DNA from: Ampelocalamus luodianensis
Taxonomy: Eukaryota > Streptophyta > Magnoliopsida > Poales > Poaceae
Direction of reading: 5' to 3'
Length of the DNA: 64,000 nucleotides
NCBI GenBank assembly: GCA_036346255.1
Contig: CM070632.1
Coordinates: 49,922,896-49,986,895, forward strand
Position 1 is the stretch's first letter, and every line of letters starts with the position of its first letter. Under the pieces are notes generated by a model. The model saw only the letters and a program-made list of their open reading frames with translations, did not search any database and was not told the origin of the DNA. The translations under genes were made by a program, and so were the position numbers. Positions 24,901 through 36,472 of this stretch are shown here, piece by piece.

Positions 24901-25846
24901 GAAATGAGCTTTAAAATGCTTTCTATCATGTCTGTCATAAGTGTTGGAGTTATTGTGGCTTCTGTTGGTGAAATTACAATCAGTTGGGTTGGAGTGGTTT
25001 ACCAGATGGGTGGAGTTGTCGCGGAAGCCCTTAGACTTATCTTCATTGAGATATTTCTGAAGAAAAAAGGTGTTAAACTGAACTTGATATCCATGATGTA
25101 CTATGTTAGCCCTTGCAGGTATCTTGTCCACTTGCCCTCCTGATTAATTAACTTGAAAAATACTGCCTATTCTTTTAACTTTATCTATGATTTTTCCTGC
25201 AGTGCTTTGTGTCTCTTTATTCCCTGGTTGTTCTTAGAGAAGCCAAAGATGGATGAAAGTGTTTCTTGGAACTTCCCACCACTTACATTGTTCTTAAACT
25301 GCCTGTGCACTTTCATCCTCAATCTGTCAGTTTTCCTTGTCATTTCCCGGACTAGTGCACTGACAGCTCGTGTTACTGGAGTTGTGAGGGATTGGACCGT
25401 GGTTCTGCTGTCAGCTGCTATCTTTGCTGATACACAGCTTACCTTTATAAACATAGTTGGCTACGCCATAGGTATTCTAATGATTAATCTGACTGATTTA
25501 ACTTCATAATTTCTCTGACATCTTTTGGTAAATTTTTAGCTCAAAATACTTGCACGTGATCTTTTTTCCGAGTAGCAATTTTTTGTGAGACCTTATAGTT
25601 TCAGCCACCTTTTCATTTTCGAATAACTTTAGCAAGAAACTGCATTTACAAGTGGATTAGATGGTGACTAACCAACTATCCGTTTTTCTGCAATCTGCAG
25701 CCATAGCTGGTGTTGTCGCATATAACAATCATAAGCTCAAAGTGAAACCCCAAGTGAATCAGCAGCAGGGTTCTGACAGCAAAGTCAACCCAGGAAGCCC
25801 TCGAGACGTCGAGACATCATTGAACTCTACAAAAGAAGCTTCATAA
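21953..25846 (+). CDS. Sugar-phosphate/phosphate translocator, TPT family
   Basis: The exons are 21953-22081, 23617-23724, 23883-23917, 24647-24759, 24857-25118, 25203-25471 and 25701-25846. They total 1062 bp, giving 353 residues in one clean frame. The protein is a drug/metabolite-transporter-fold membrane protein of the triose-phosphate/nucleotide-sugar translocator family, with about ten hydrophobic segments. Landmarks are GGQIFFNKWVLSSKEINFPYP near residue 35, SVIPIGAMFAMTLWLGNSAY, the KAIMPVAVFLLG segment, VVYQMGGVVAEALRLIFIE, and FLVISRTSALTARVTGVVRD near residue 275. The hydrophilic tail is rich in Gln, Ser and Asn. It resembles plant 'probable sugar phosphate/phosphate translocator' proteins of the At3g14410 and At1g53660 kind. 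Substrate and membrane are unknown, and there is no clear plastid transit peptide. Intron 1 begins GC (AAG|GCAAGC), a permitted minor donor class. Failure to splice intron 6 would give a truncated tail. The start codon is the first ATG after a plausible leader. Confidence 0.92.
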
Positions 25847-26337
25847 CACCGAAAGTAGTGAGATTTTGAATAGATTTTCGAGGAAGGTAATATAAATTCC
25901 AAAACTTGCCAATGCACGCATCTGTTATACGCACAAAATATACTAACGGTTGTTGCATTTACTTGTGACCCAGGAGAAGTGAGCTCTCGCTTTTGCTATG
26001 AGTTGGCCAGCTCTCCTTTGGATACATTCTTTTTCTACCTATCAATCAACAGGGAAGACAAAACATTTTGTACAATGATGCTTAAGAAGTCAAGGGTATA
26101 CAATAGCATACCATTTTGTAGTATTGTTGCTCGAAATAGTTTGAGCAAACCATACAGATCAATTAGATTTGGTAGATGTATTTTGTTGTCCTTTGAAATG
26201 TTGTAGCAATTCATCAGGTGGCCCAAAAGATGCAGCCTGATTCTTTGTTATACTTTGCTACTCCTACTTAGGCGGTTCTGCCAACGAAGATGGACTGTTT
26301 GTATGAAGTATGGGAATATTTTTTCATCCTCTTTTAA
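25847..26337 (+). other. 3' UTR and flank of the translocator gene
   Basis: Contains the presumed 3' untranslated region. Short frames on both strands (25979-26226) have no recognisable motif. No other feature is supported. Confidence 0.5.
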
Positions 26338-27300
26338 TAATATTTTAAAATTAACCAATCGCTAACTTTATTTTCAAATATGAACCTTTTGTCACGCTAT
26401 AACGCGCGGTGTGGCTAAACTATTCTGTCACCCCACTTACCTTGGTGTGGCCAAATCTGCCATACAAGTCGTCGTGCACGCGGTGTGTCAACACGGAGGG
26501 CTTGTGTGGCCTAGTTTTTGTCCTTGTCACGCTAGTACTAATGGCATGACAAGTCTGCCTTGTCACATCAATGCGTGTGGTATGATAGAGGTGCTATCGA
26601 CCCAACCAGTTATTCATTTTTTTCCTCCTCCCGTGCGTCCTCTCCTCTCTGCCTCCAACCTCCTCAAATCCGGCAATTTGGAGCTAATTCGAAGTCCACA
26701 AACCCGTGGAGATCACCTCTTAAGATAATCTTACCCATTCTCTCCTTTTATTTTGGATAAATTTGGTTAGATCGGTGGATTTAGGGTTTTGGCTGAATTG
26801 CATGTTTGAGTGGAATTGGTCTGAATCGTTGCACTTTGGAGTGAATTGGATAGCATTAGTACGCAATGGTACTTGAATATGTGCATATTTTGTTGTGTTC
26901 ATGCGATTTTTAGCAATTTGTGGATGAAATTGAATGTTATGGGTAGGGTTTGTTTGGGTAATCGAAATAGGATATGTCATTGTAATTTCATTTAGTTGTG
27001 ATGGAAATGTGGCTATTAAATCGTAGTTTTGTTATTTTTGTGAGGAAATATTTTTTTTTTTTTTGGTTGCCACACCTGGGTGGTGACGTGGCCAGAAGGG
27101 TCAAATTGGAAAATATAGTTGGCGGGGAGTTAGTAATAAAATTTTGGTTCAACAAAGGCCTATTTAGTTCAAAAATTCAATTCCCAGCCTGTCAGACCTT
27201 TTGGCATAGTAGTCGATGAATTTTTTGTTCATTGTATACCGATCAGTATTAGTTATATATAGAATTGTTAGTACTACTTTGAAGCGTAGTTGCTCGTCAG

Positions 27301-28042
27301 CAAGGTAGTTAAAATCGCGATCCTACTCTTAGAATCTTACGATTCTACGAACCCACGACAGCCTGTCGATCCAAATCGCACCGTGAATCGGAATCAGGTA
27401 GAATCGTGGTAGAGTCGCGATCCAAATCGTAGAATCGCGTGAATCGTGTAGAATCGCAGAGTAAATTCGTGGTAGAGTCGTTTGGACAAAAAAATTGCAT
27501 TTTTGCAATTTTTTGATTTTTAAGAGGTCGGGGTTTGCTGATATCTTGTTTTAGAGCAAAATTTATTGATATTAATTTCTTAGAATGAAACTATAAATAT
27601 CAGTATGGTAATACTAGTACAAATATCTATATTATGACACGAACAATGTGTCTAGCTACTTTTAAGGAATATGCAAGTGTTGCAATTAGATATTGATTTA
27701 CAACAGTTGTGAACATTTCTCATGTAATTGTAGTAAACTAGTTATGGTCATTGGCTATTCTCCTATAGTTCAGAACTATATCACCTATCATGTCAGTAAC
27801 TATATCACCTATCATGTCAGTACCATTATGCTTTTCTGTTGTGCGATAAAAAGTGCTTTGTCCCTTTTTGGATTATAAGTAAGTGGTAAACCATGTAAGA
27901 ATCATACAAACTTATAGTATAGATATTAAATATGTGTATTTTTACAATTCCGTAGAATCGCCGGTTCTACGATTCGATACTACGATTCGATCCTACCAGA
28001 GGCAAATCGATCCAACTTAGGATCTCGACTCTGACTACCTTG
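27301..28042. mobile_element. hAT-like non-autonomous element, 742 bp, perfect 8-bp TSD
   Basis: The left end caaggtagttaaaatcgcga and the reverse complement of the right end, caaggtagtcagagtcgaga, are inverted repeats. Both sides carry the perfect 8-bp direct repeat ctcgtcag (27293-27300 and 28043-28050). Subterminal regions are filled with gaatcg and tagaatcgc motifs on both arms, reminiscent of transposase-binding repeats. The interior is AT-rich without a transposase frame. It sits inside the MULE remnant, so it arrived later. Confidence 0.85.
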
Positions 28043-28065
28043 CTCGTCAGTAGTATGTATGGTAG

Positions 28066-28538
28066 TTGGTACCTATGGAATGCAGTACTTTGCAATATTT
28101 TGTTCGGATTGTTGGATGTAGATGGATAAAGTTATACGTGTATTTATTGATGGGCCGGTTTGCCAAACAGGTAGTGGTGTCGAGTTTGTTGGTAAGGAAG
28201 TTATTGTACTTGTGTTTTGAGAATCATCGGCCTTTCAAACTCTTGTGACGTGGATTAAGTCGACCCTTAGATGGGATAGGCCTGGGATCGTTGTCGAAAT
28301 GGACGGACGGTATAATGCTGGCCTGGGTTCAAAGGTGTACACCTTGTTGATGCCAATATCATACGATAATGATTGGGACACGTACAATAAGATTGTGCTC
28401 GCATCTCATGTGCGGTTGTTGGAGGTTGTGGTGGAGAGGATAATCATCGACGATGACATGGGAAAGAACGTAAATGTGGTGAACGACACCATGGAGGAAG
28501 TTGAATCCACTATAGAACTTTGCAAGGCCCTCCAATAG
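28066..28538 (+). pseudogene. MULE transposase N-terminal fragment
   Basis: Two overlapping frames (28066-28248 and 28245-28538) read as one damaged protein. Segments such as ENHRPFKLL, VEMDGRYNAGLGSKVYTLLM and ISYDNDWDTYNKIV resemble the region before the catalytic domain in rice Mutator-subclass proteins. A frame change occurs near 28180-28245, and the catalytic domain is absent. Assignment is by recalled similarity and is moderate. Confidence 0.45.
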
Positions 28539-28705
28539 AGGAGCAACTGTCCCAAGAGAGCATTGGTGTCGGTCTTAACAACGATGCCCTCCCTTGTTGG
28601 TGGATTTGTTATATATATCTATTTTTGTGTCGCACCATCTCAATGACACCGTGACTGATTTCAATGGCGCTGTACTGAACAACGAGCTTGACGAGAAGGT
28701 GCTTC

Positions 28706-31700
28706 GTAACATCCCATTTTGGGAAAGTTTGAGTGAGTTTCAAATTTGATTTGAATTCAAAGTCTTCAACTCAATTTCGCCCAAAATTTCAATATCTCAA
28801 TTCTCCGATCTCTCCTAGGGCTCAGCCCACCTTACACCCGGCTTCCTCTGACCTAGCCCAGCCCCAGGCCCGGCCTGGAACTCGCCATGACGCGCTGCGC
28901 CGCGCCGTGCGCGCTCCCGACCCGCGCCCGCCGGTGCGCCGCCTTGCCAGCGCCCGCACGCAGTCGCCCTCATGCTATGCGCATCTGCGCCGTGTCGCCT
29001 CCACATCTGCACCACGCCTAGACCCCCCTGCTCCCTTCTCGCCGCGCCGTGCGAGCCCTGACCTGCGCCCACCGTGCGCGTCGTTCCCACGTGCGCGCGA
29101 ATCTCGCTGACGGCCGTTGAAGCTCGCCATCTCTCTTAGCTCTCTCTCGCGCACCCATCGCACCCGCCGGTTCCGCCATCTCCCTCCCCTAGCGTCGCGC
29201 CTAGCTCCACCCTCGAGACCCCGCGCGGCCATCATCACGCCCAACGGCCACCTTCCTCCCTCGAGGCTATGTAAGGCTCCTCTCACCTTCGCCCTACCTC
29301 CAATTGCTCCCCCACCACCTCCATTGCCCCCCCAGCGCCACCAGAGCCCTTTCTTCCTCCCCTCCGGTCATTTTGCCGCCGTCGTCACCGTTCGAGCTTC
29401 ACAACACCTTGATTCAATTACTTACTCTAGGAGCTTCCCATGGACATCTCGAAGGCGACCCGATCTGCGCGAGCTTCTTCTTCCTCTCCGGCGAGCTCTC
29501 CGCAACAACCACCTCGCCGCCGCCTCGGGCTCCCGTCGCCGTGCCGCCTTGAGCTTCCCCGAGCACTGTCGTCGCTTTGGGTGAGTTCCTCTTGCCCCGT
29601 AGATGCTTCCAGTGCCTTCGTTTAGCTACCCTAGCCATCGGCGCCGTGTTCACCATGGTCATCGGCCATCACCGGCGCTTAGCGCCGGTTCGCCGCCGCT
29701 CCGGTTCACCGCCGGCAGTGCCACCACCGCCTGTAGCTCCGGCTTGCTCCCATGTTTCCATTTTTGACCTTGCCGCCGGCCACCGTGGACTCCCTCGCCG
29801 GTGATGAGCACGACAGCACCTCATTCCCTTCGGCAGAGGAGGGAGCACTGTAGCAAGGCAATTAAGCTTAACCGCAGTGATTAAGGGAGTAATGACCGTG
29901 TTTAATTTCTGTTAATCGACCACTGACAAGTGGGCCCTCTGTGTTTATTTAAAGCTTTATCTCGCCGACGTTTGGGGCGGTCAGCATTTAAACCCTGTTT
30001 AAACCAGTTAAAAGTCAGTAGGTCACTGACAAGTGGGCCCGTTTACTATGTGCACCGTAGCTTGGTCCCACCTATCAGCCCCTCAGCCTTTTTCTTCCAA
30101 AAAATAAATAATTTAATTAAAAACCCCATGGGACCAACTGTTAGTCTTAGTGGTCTTTTTCAGTTTAAAATTAATTCAAAAATTAAATTACTATTTAGTA
30201 GACTCCACCTGTCGAAGAGAGAATTTATCTCCTTTGTTTATTTCTGAATTTAATCCAAATTTAAACTTTGGAGAGCCTATTCTCACTCATTTTAGTTCTA
30301 AATTTAATGAAATTTATTTCTAAAATTTTCTAAATTCAAGATCTTTCTGTTGGAAGTGGTTTTGTTCAATTTGGAATTCATTTGAGTCTTTTTGTATTTA
30401 TTTGCTTTGCTCATCTATTTGTTCGTTTTCCGATGCAATTGTTCGAGTAGAGTATGAGGACGTGAAAAGGCCCCGGTTCGAGCAAGGGCAAGAATTCTAA
30501 GACCCACCTGCTTTTGAGCCAAGCGAATCAACATTTGATCATATTGAACCTGTGCAAAGTTATATCCATTTAAATTATCAAATTGCATTATTAATTCATT
30601 AAGCAAATGTATGTCAAACTTTAAGGTAGTTACATGCCAACTTGATACTTTAATATTATTATACCATCTCTTGACATTTGAATCACATGATTCTTGGCAC
30701 CCAAGATAATTTATCGTAATTAATCATCATGCTAGTCTTACTTAAGTATCAGGGCATCAACCGCCCTAATCATCTCTTTTAATCATAAAACTTGTTTTGG
30801 GTAGTTATTGGAGGGAAATGGTTGATATATTTGAGATAACTTAGTTTTATGCTTCTCAAAACCCTAATAACTTACTGTTACCACATCTAGGCGGATGTTA
30901 TGATGGTTGGTGCAGATGTAGCACGAGAAATAGTAGTATGTGGTATACACCGCTCAGATAACTTTAAAGACTTAATCATTTGATGACATCTCAATATAAA
31001 ATAGTGCAACCACAAGTCTATAATGGTGTCGACCTAGCTAAAAAAAATTGTATCTACCAGTGCGAGTTGAACCATTGGAGTGATCCACGAGTCGTGTCGC
31101 TGGCTTTAAGCTGTCGTAGACACGAGTCGTGTCGCTAGTGTAAGACGCCATGTGGCGCAAGAGGGGATCTGGGTGTGGTAGATGTAACCACCCCTCAGGT
31201 GAAATCTTAGCGGGTGTAACTTACGTTGGGAGATGCATTGTAAAGATCTTGTGATGATCCCCTTGATTCATATGTCTAAGGAAATGTGTAAAACACAACA
31301 AGCTGATTATCTCTTATGGGTAAAGTATACAGTCTTTGCAAAGTATCAACTGTTCGAACAACCATACCCATAGTCAAGGGCGAGCATGGAGACTTGCTCG
31401 AGTTAGTTTCTATTTTATAAACCTTTGTGGATGGGATGAAAATTCGTTGAGTAGATGTAACCCTGATTTTGGATTTTTCCGAGTGGATGTAACCCAGTGT
31501 TGTTAATTGGGTGGATGTAACCCTAGTAATCAAAATTAACCAGAGGACCCTAAGAAAGCAGGGTGGTGGTGGACCCCTGAACAGAAAGCTAAGAATGACC
31601 GGACCAAGGGCGCAGCGGATAAGGGGAAAGCTCCTGCTAGTGAGGCCGGCGGTTGTACTTGCGCTCCCTGTCGTCCGGGAGTAGTCTGGATCGAAGAGGT

Positions 31701-31850
31701 AAGTTATGTTCAATTTGCATCTTGATTATTTATTTGGTCCTACGTTGTGTTATCCTAACATCATTCAATCGTCCAGCCCGTATGGTAGAATATGGCCGAC
31801 TTCGAGACTTACTGCCACCACGGGCAATCAAGAGATAAAGGGAAGGGAGC
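28706..31850 (+). mobile_element. Degraded long LTR, gypsy type, boundaries uncertain
   Basis: It begins near cgtaacatcccattttggg, close to the TGTAACATCCC start seen in long grass LTRs, although the initial TG is altered. It contains phrases typical of such LTRs (cactgacaagtgggccc twice, at about 29920 and 30020; ggatgtaaccctg and relatives at 31440-31530). A GC-rich first third yields long meaningless frames on both strands. No gag or pol follows. The right boundary and a target-site duplication could not be fixed; the end could lie anywhere from about 31690 to 31860. Confidence 0.45.
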
Positions 31851-32760
31851 GATGAGCCGTCAAGACTAATTAACTTTGTTTCAATCGACCTTTTTTTTAT
31901 TCTAAAAAGGTGCACATGTATCATAGGTGTATTTCTTTTTATCGATTCATGCATGCTGTCATTTCTGATGCATGTAATCAAACCCTGCGCACCATGTAAT
32001 TCACAACTATATTATAAAGTCTATTTCAAATTTTGTTCTCTTTTTTGAATGGAATCGGTTCTACAAACACTACAACCGTGACAACAACGTGCGTGTGCGT
32101 ACCCTAAACCTAAATATTTTCAAGAGGAGGGCAGATTTTTCATTCGATTCTTGGTGTGACAAAGGCATGCTCAACAGCGTCAAACAAAAGGTAGGGCACA
32201 ACATAAATATAAAGTTCCACACGACATACTTCATAACTAATTCATCACAACTACATACAAAAAGTAGCCATATATAAGAGCTTCAAGTACCGCCATGCTA
32301 ACATAGGGGGATGAGAGAGAGCCACCGGAGGAAGGGGAGGGTCGAAGAGCGAATGAGTTATGGGGCTATTGCGGAGGGTTCTATTGCGCTTTGCTACGCA
32401 AGGCGTCATGGCGTGACAAAGCAGTCCTGCCATGCATGCTAATGGACGCGACATGGCAAGACTTGGCCCCTCGCTGCTCCCGCATGGTAGCACCGCCTCT
32501 GGAGTGCGCCAAAACTTGACGTGCAGACATTGTTTAGTCACGCTGTTAAAGACGGCGTGGAAAATGGTCTTTCCACGCCATGAGTACTAGCGTGACGGGA
32601 CTGGGTCACGCAATCCCTTCACGCTGGCACGTTGTGCGCACGACGGTTTGTGTGACAGGTTTAGCCATGTCATGTGTTATGGTGTGATCAAAGGAGTCAA
32701 AATTGAAAATAAAATTAGCGAGATGTTAACTTTAAAATATTATTAAAAAATGATTAAATA
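31851..32760. other. Repeat-rich intergenic sequence with a gtcacgc-family repeat
   Basis: From about 32540 to 32760 the sequence carries short inverted gcgtga and tcacgc blocks and ends aaaataaaattagcgagatg, matching the family seen near 26.4, 49.5, 50.4 and 51.7 kb. The matching left end is not clear. No gene is recognised. Confidence 0.4.
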
Positions 32761-33565
32761 AAATTAGCAAGCCGTGGTACCAGGTCCGGCTCCTCCCGCC
32801 GGTGGCGACCTCCGGCAGCGCCGCGTCGAGCCACGACGTCGCGAACAGCGTCCAGCGGCTGATCGGCGACACCCTTGGGTTCGAGTGCACGGCTGGCGCG
32901 CAGGGACAAGAGCCGGATGAACGCCGGCCACGACGGCGTCGGCGCGAGGTCGCCGCGGTACTAGACTGAGCTTGCAATTGCATGCATGCTACACATCGCG
33001 GTACTGTTACTGTATACATACGTAAACTGTAGTATTGTACCATTATAGTGGGTATGGACGTACACTATACCGCCGCATGTATACTTGTGAAGTGCATGTC
33101 CAAACATTAGTTTTACCTTTGATATGTTGTTCTTGATATCGTACACTCTCGTACCATTTAACGGCCCATATGGTCTGCACTTTTGCCGCTGTCAAATGTA
33201 ATACACATGTTTACGAATATGTTTGATCATTTGCTTATTTTTAGCTTTTATTTTTGGAAATTTTTGTATATGCTACCGAACGTTTGCGATATTTTGGATC
33301 TGCCGTTAGAAACTCAAAAATCTTGTTTACTTTTTCCGTGTGAATTACGATGGAAGAGATCACAAAATTGAAAGGAACTGGAGACACGTACGCATGTGCT
33401 GATTTGTTTTTAACTCTTTTTTTTGTTGTTGTTGTTGTTATTGTAGTTGAGATAAACCGTGCATTCTCTTGGCACTCAGCACTAGGTACATGCAAAGCAG
33501 GTTCACGTAGAGTGAGACCATCTTATTCTCGCTTGTCTATATATTGCTCCATTTCCAAAGCAAGC
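32761..33565. other. GC-rich fragment (32761-32965), then plain 3' flank of nsLTP
   Basis: A roughly 200-bp GC-rich island stands out from AT-rich neighbours. Its plus-strand frame (KPWYQVRLLPPVATSG) looks coding-like but is short, lacks a start codon and matches no family I recognise; it could be a captured gene fragment. The rest is AT-rich sequence downstream of the lipid transfer protein gene with nothing supported. Confidence 0.35.
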
Positions 33566-34095
33566 TCATGGAATGCTGCAACAGAAACCAAAACACACAC
33601 ACACAAAAATATTGTTAAAAGTATACTAATTGTCTATGCATGCATGAAAACTAGGAAAAACTATTGCTGCGATGGAGATTAGAAATATTTTTTTGCATGC
33701 ATTTGCATATAGATATGCATATGGAGTGCTTACGTGTTGCAGTCAAAGTCGAGGCTGAGAGGGAACGGCAGCGGCGAGCCGCAGGTCGCCGGGAGGTCGC
33801 GGATGGCGTCGCTCTTGAGCCCCTGGAACCGCGCCGCCGCCTTCTTCACGCAGTCACAGGCGAACCGCCGCTCCCCTGTGCCGGTCGGCAGGGTCCTCAG
33901 GCGCTTCACGCCGGCGCAGCACTCGGCGGGCGGGGCCGCCTCCTTACCGGTCACGTACCCGACGCACGGCTGCAGGCAGGCGTCCACGTCGGCGCAGGTC
34001 ACCACGCCGTGCGCCGGCGTCGCCGCCGCCAGGAGCGCCACGGCCAGCGCCACCGCGAGGGCTGCAGCTACAGTGCCCTTCATCACCATCATCAT
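33566..34095 (-). CDS. Non-specific lipid transfer protein, type 1
   Basis: CDS is complement(33566-33575, 33734-34095), giving 123 residues. Residues 1-30 form a secretion signal (K6 followed by a long Ala/Val/Leu core, ending near HG30). The mature part carries the eight-cysteine motif of plant nsLTPs: C34, C44, C59-C60, C80-x-C82, C105 and C119, plus an extra Cys at 40. Such proteins are small secreted helical proteins that bind lipids in a hydrophobic cavity and act in the wall or cuticle. The intron begins right after the last cysteine (AACAC|GTAAGC) and the tiny second exon adds only Ile-Pro, a typical nsLTP gene structure. Without splicing the reading frame would stop two codons after Cys119, so the difference is small. 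I chose the ATG cluster at 34095 because the earlier ATG at 34140 lies too close to the TATA box. Confidence 0.92.
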
Positions 34096-34160
34096 CTTCT
34101 TCTTCTTGTATGTGTTGTACTGCTGTGAACTTGTGATCATGGAGTGTGGTTCGGGTTGGC

Positions 34161-34168
34161 TTTTTATA
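34161..34168 (-). promoter_or_regulatory. TATA box of the lipid transfer protein gene
   Basis: The minus strand reads tataaaaa, about 65 bp upstream of the chosen start codon. That predicts transcription starting near 34135 and a leader of about 40 nucleotides, which supports the start at 34095. Confidence 0.7.
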
Positions 34169-34496
34169 GCATGGTGATGGGCTTGGTTAGGGCTCAGGAT
34201 CGGTGAGAGGTTGCGGCTTCTTCTCGGTGGTGACGCTAAGCTCATAAATGTCAGGTGCAAGTGATGCGTCGGTGATGCCAAAAATGGATGAGATGGCAAC
34301 AGCAATGGCAGATAGATGGATAGGTTGGTTGATGATGCCCTGCATGAAGCCCACAGCAAGCTCTTGTAACAGTTTCGATGCTTAGTCAGCAGCTACCTTT
34401 AATGTGTGAGGTACCGGTACCAGAGATCTCTACTCAGAGTTCGGTGCTTGAACAGTTTTCAGCTGAAATACAGTATGATTGCCTCAAGAATTTGGG

Positions 34497-34763
34497 GAAA
34501 AAAAATCCTATAAGACCTGATCCACAACTCCATCTCAGTAGACCAACTTCATCGTGTGACACGTGTATTTGCCAATCTGAAAACACACAGTCCCATAAAA
34601 TCCACATTAAAGGAAAGTAAAAAACATGATGTGCACGTCACTCATGAAAGCTTGATGTACTAAATTGTTGTGCGTTTTAAGATTGGCAAATATACGTGTC
34701 ACGCGATGGAATTGGTCTACTGAGATAAAGTTGTGGACCAGATCCTATAGGATTTTATTCCCC
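34497..34763. mobile_element. MITE with about 100-bp inverted arms and a 10-11-bp TSD
   Basis: Left and right arms are inverted copies (for example ccacaactccatctcagtag on the left against its reversed partner near 34720). Both flanks carry caagaatttgg (34486-34496 and 34764-34774). A target duplication of 9-11 bp with long inverted arms fits a Mutator-derived MITE. It lies about 330 bp upstream of the lipid transfer protein's TATA box. No coding capacity. Confidence 0.8.
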
Positions 34764-34774
34764 CAAGAATTTGG

Positions 34775-35145
34775 TAGTCATAGGCAGCAACCTTTGTCAG
34801 GCAATCCTATGATCCGATCCTGACATCACGAAAATGATCTTACTAACTAGGATCCCGGTACTGACAAACCTTAATTTGAGGTACATGAAGATTGACGAGT
34901 TCCATTTGCACATACAAGGAATAGACTACGTGTTACGTGTAGATCATGGATAGCTCAGTTGCTTAATCAGCAGGTTCCATGAACGAAAAGAAACTGTGTC
35001 CACAACATTCACGGAAGAAATGAAGAATGGGCAAGATGTGATTCAGCTGATCATGACCTGTTTCCTTTTGACATCTCAAGTTATGTATTCCATTCATCAT
35101 TTGTATGAGTGATATAGCAGCATTCACTTAGGCTCGGGCTACTAG
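34775..35145. other. Intergenic, nothing recognised
   Basis: Sequence between a MITE and the 3' end of the broken P450. No open frame or RNA gene could be supported. Confidence 0.5.
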
Positions 35146-36472
35146 CTATAGTAGCCAGCTCGGCACTGCGACGAAGCTTAGTTTTCGTGGCTTAAATTTG
35201 CTTGCCATGGTGACCATACACATATGCGGTGGCAGGCGCGGCTTAGCAACAGCGACCAGCGGCTTGGCCTTGGGCATCGTCATCCCGTAGACCTCCTCGG
35301 TGTCGATGTCCTCCGGCTGGAGGCCACCCGGCGGGGACCAGTCGAAGCAGTGGAAGAGCCTGGCGAGCGCCATGAGCACCAGGATCACGCCGAGCGGCGC
35401 TCCGGGGCACTAGCGCTGAACGGCAGGATCTTCAAGTCCGGCAGGTGGCTGAGCTCCTCTCCGGCCAGAACTCGTCGATGTACTACATGATTTTGTCAAT
35501 TCACACTCAATCTGCCCATAGAAAGTTTACTTTATCTTTTATTTTCATCTCTTCTGCTTTTAAGGGCAAGGCAATAGCAGTAATATTCATTTTGTAATAC
35601 CAAACATATCTACAAACACTACGTTACATGATCTACAGTGGAAATAACAGAAATTTTATTAGTACAAGAGAACAACATGGAATAATATCAGATTCCAAAC
35701 ATAGCTCTGGCTTAATTTTTCTAAGAAAACTCAGAATTAGCTTAAAGAAAATGAATTTGAAGGCCTGTAATTGTAAGTGTACCTGCATCAAAGCTTTGAT
35801 CTCCAGATCATCCATGTGCTCCTTCCCATTCTCTCTAGGCAAAGAAAGCACATCAACAAGTCCATCTCTTCTTTGCTATCATCATCATCATTGAGGGATG
35901 CACTCTTCCTGGCCTCCCTAGCCCTCCTGTGCTCATCAATTATCTTCTGGTGGAAGTCATCCACCTTCTCAACCTCCCTCATCTTCTTCTCGCACCCATA
36001 TGGATCGAGCCACCTCCAAGCCGGCAAGTAGTCCCCAAGATAGATCAGGCCCAGCAACCAGAACAGCTCATGGGTGATGTGCATGAACTCCATTGCTTCA
36101 CCAGGGCCTGCTGACTGCAGCCCAAAGTACTGCTTACCTAGCAACATCCTTGTCACGTTGTTCATAGAAAAGGCCCCAAGAACCTCTCTGAGATTCACAG
36201 GCTTCACAGGCTAAAGCCCATACAAACTGACAGAGGTGAGCAGCAAAAGATTCAAGTCGCTTGGTTGTCAGCAAGTGCTCCATGCAAACTCTCCTCGTCC
36301 TCTTCCAGTTTGGCCCCAGTGGCATTGGAGCAAGAGCCACATCGCCACAACCATAGGCAAGGTGAACAGCAGCCAATGTCCGAGGCCGTGAAGCAAAGAC
36401 CTCATCTTGCCGGATGAGTATTTCACGGATGACTTCAGGGTCATCAGTGATGATGGCATCGATGGTTCCAAG

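Larger units (their letters stand above)
26338..28660 (+). mobile_element. Mutator-like element remnant
   Basis: The left part (taactttattttcaaatatg, then gtcacgctataacgcgcggt) belongs to the same repeat family as copies near 32.6, 49.5, 50.4 and 51.7 kb. An inverted version of the end sequence lies near 27090-27150. To the right, 28066-28538 encodes peptides resembling the N-terminal region of rice MULE transposases. The element is interrupted by a hAT-like insertion at 27301-28042, and its 3' part is replaced by a degraded LTR. No zinc-finger or DDE core is visible. Boundaries are approximate. Confidence 0.45.

Noticed and set aside
28733..29804. Overlapping Pro/Arg/Ser-rich frames
   Set aside because: Compositional frames in a degraded LTR; no start context, splicing or motif.
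33664..34177. Plus-strand frames of about 150 codons
   Set aside because: Antisense shadows of the GC-rich lipid transfer protein exon.
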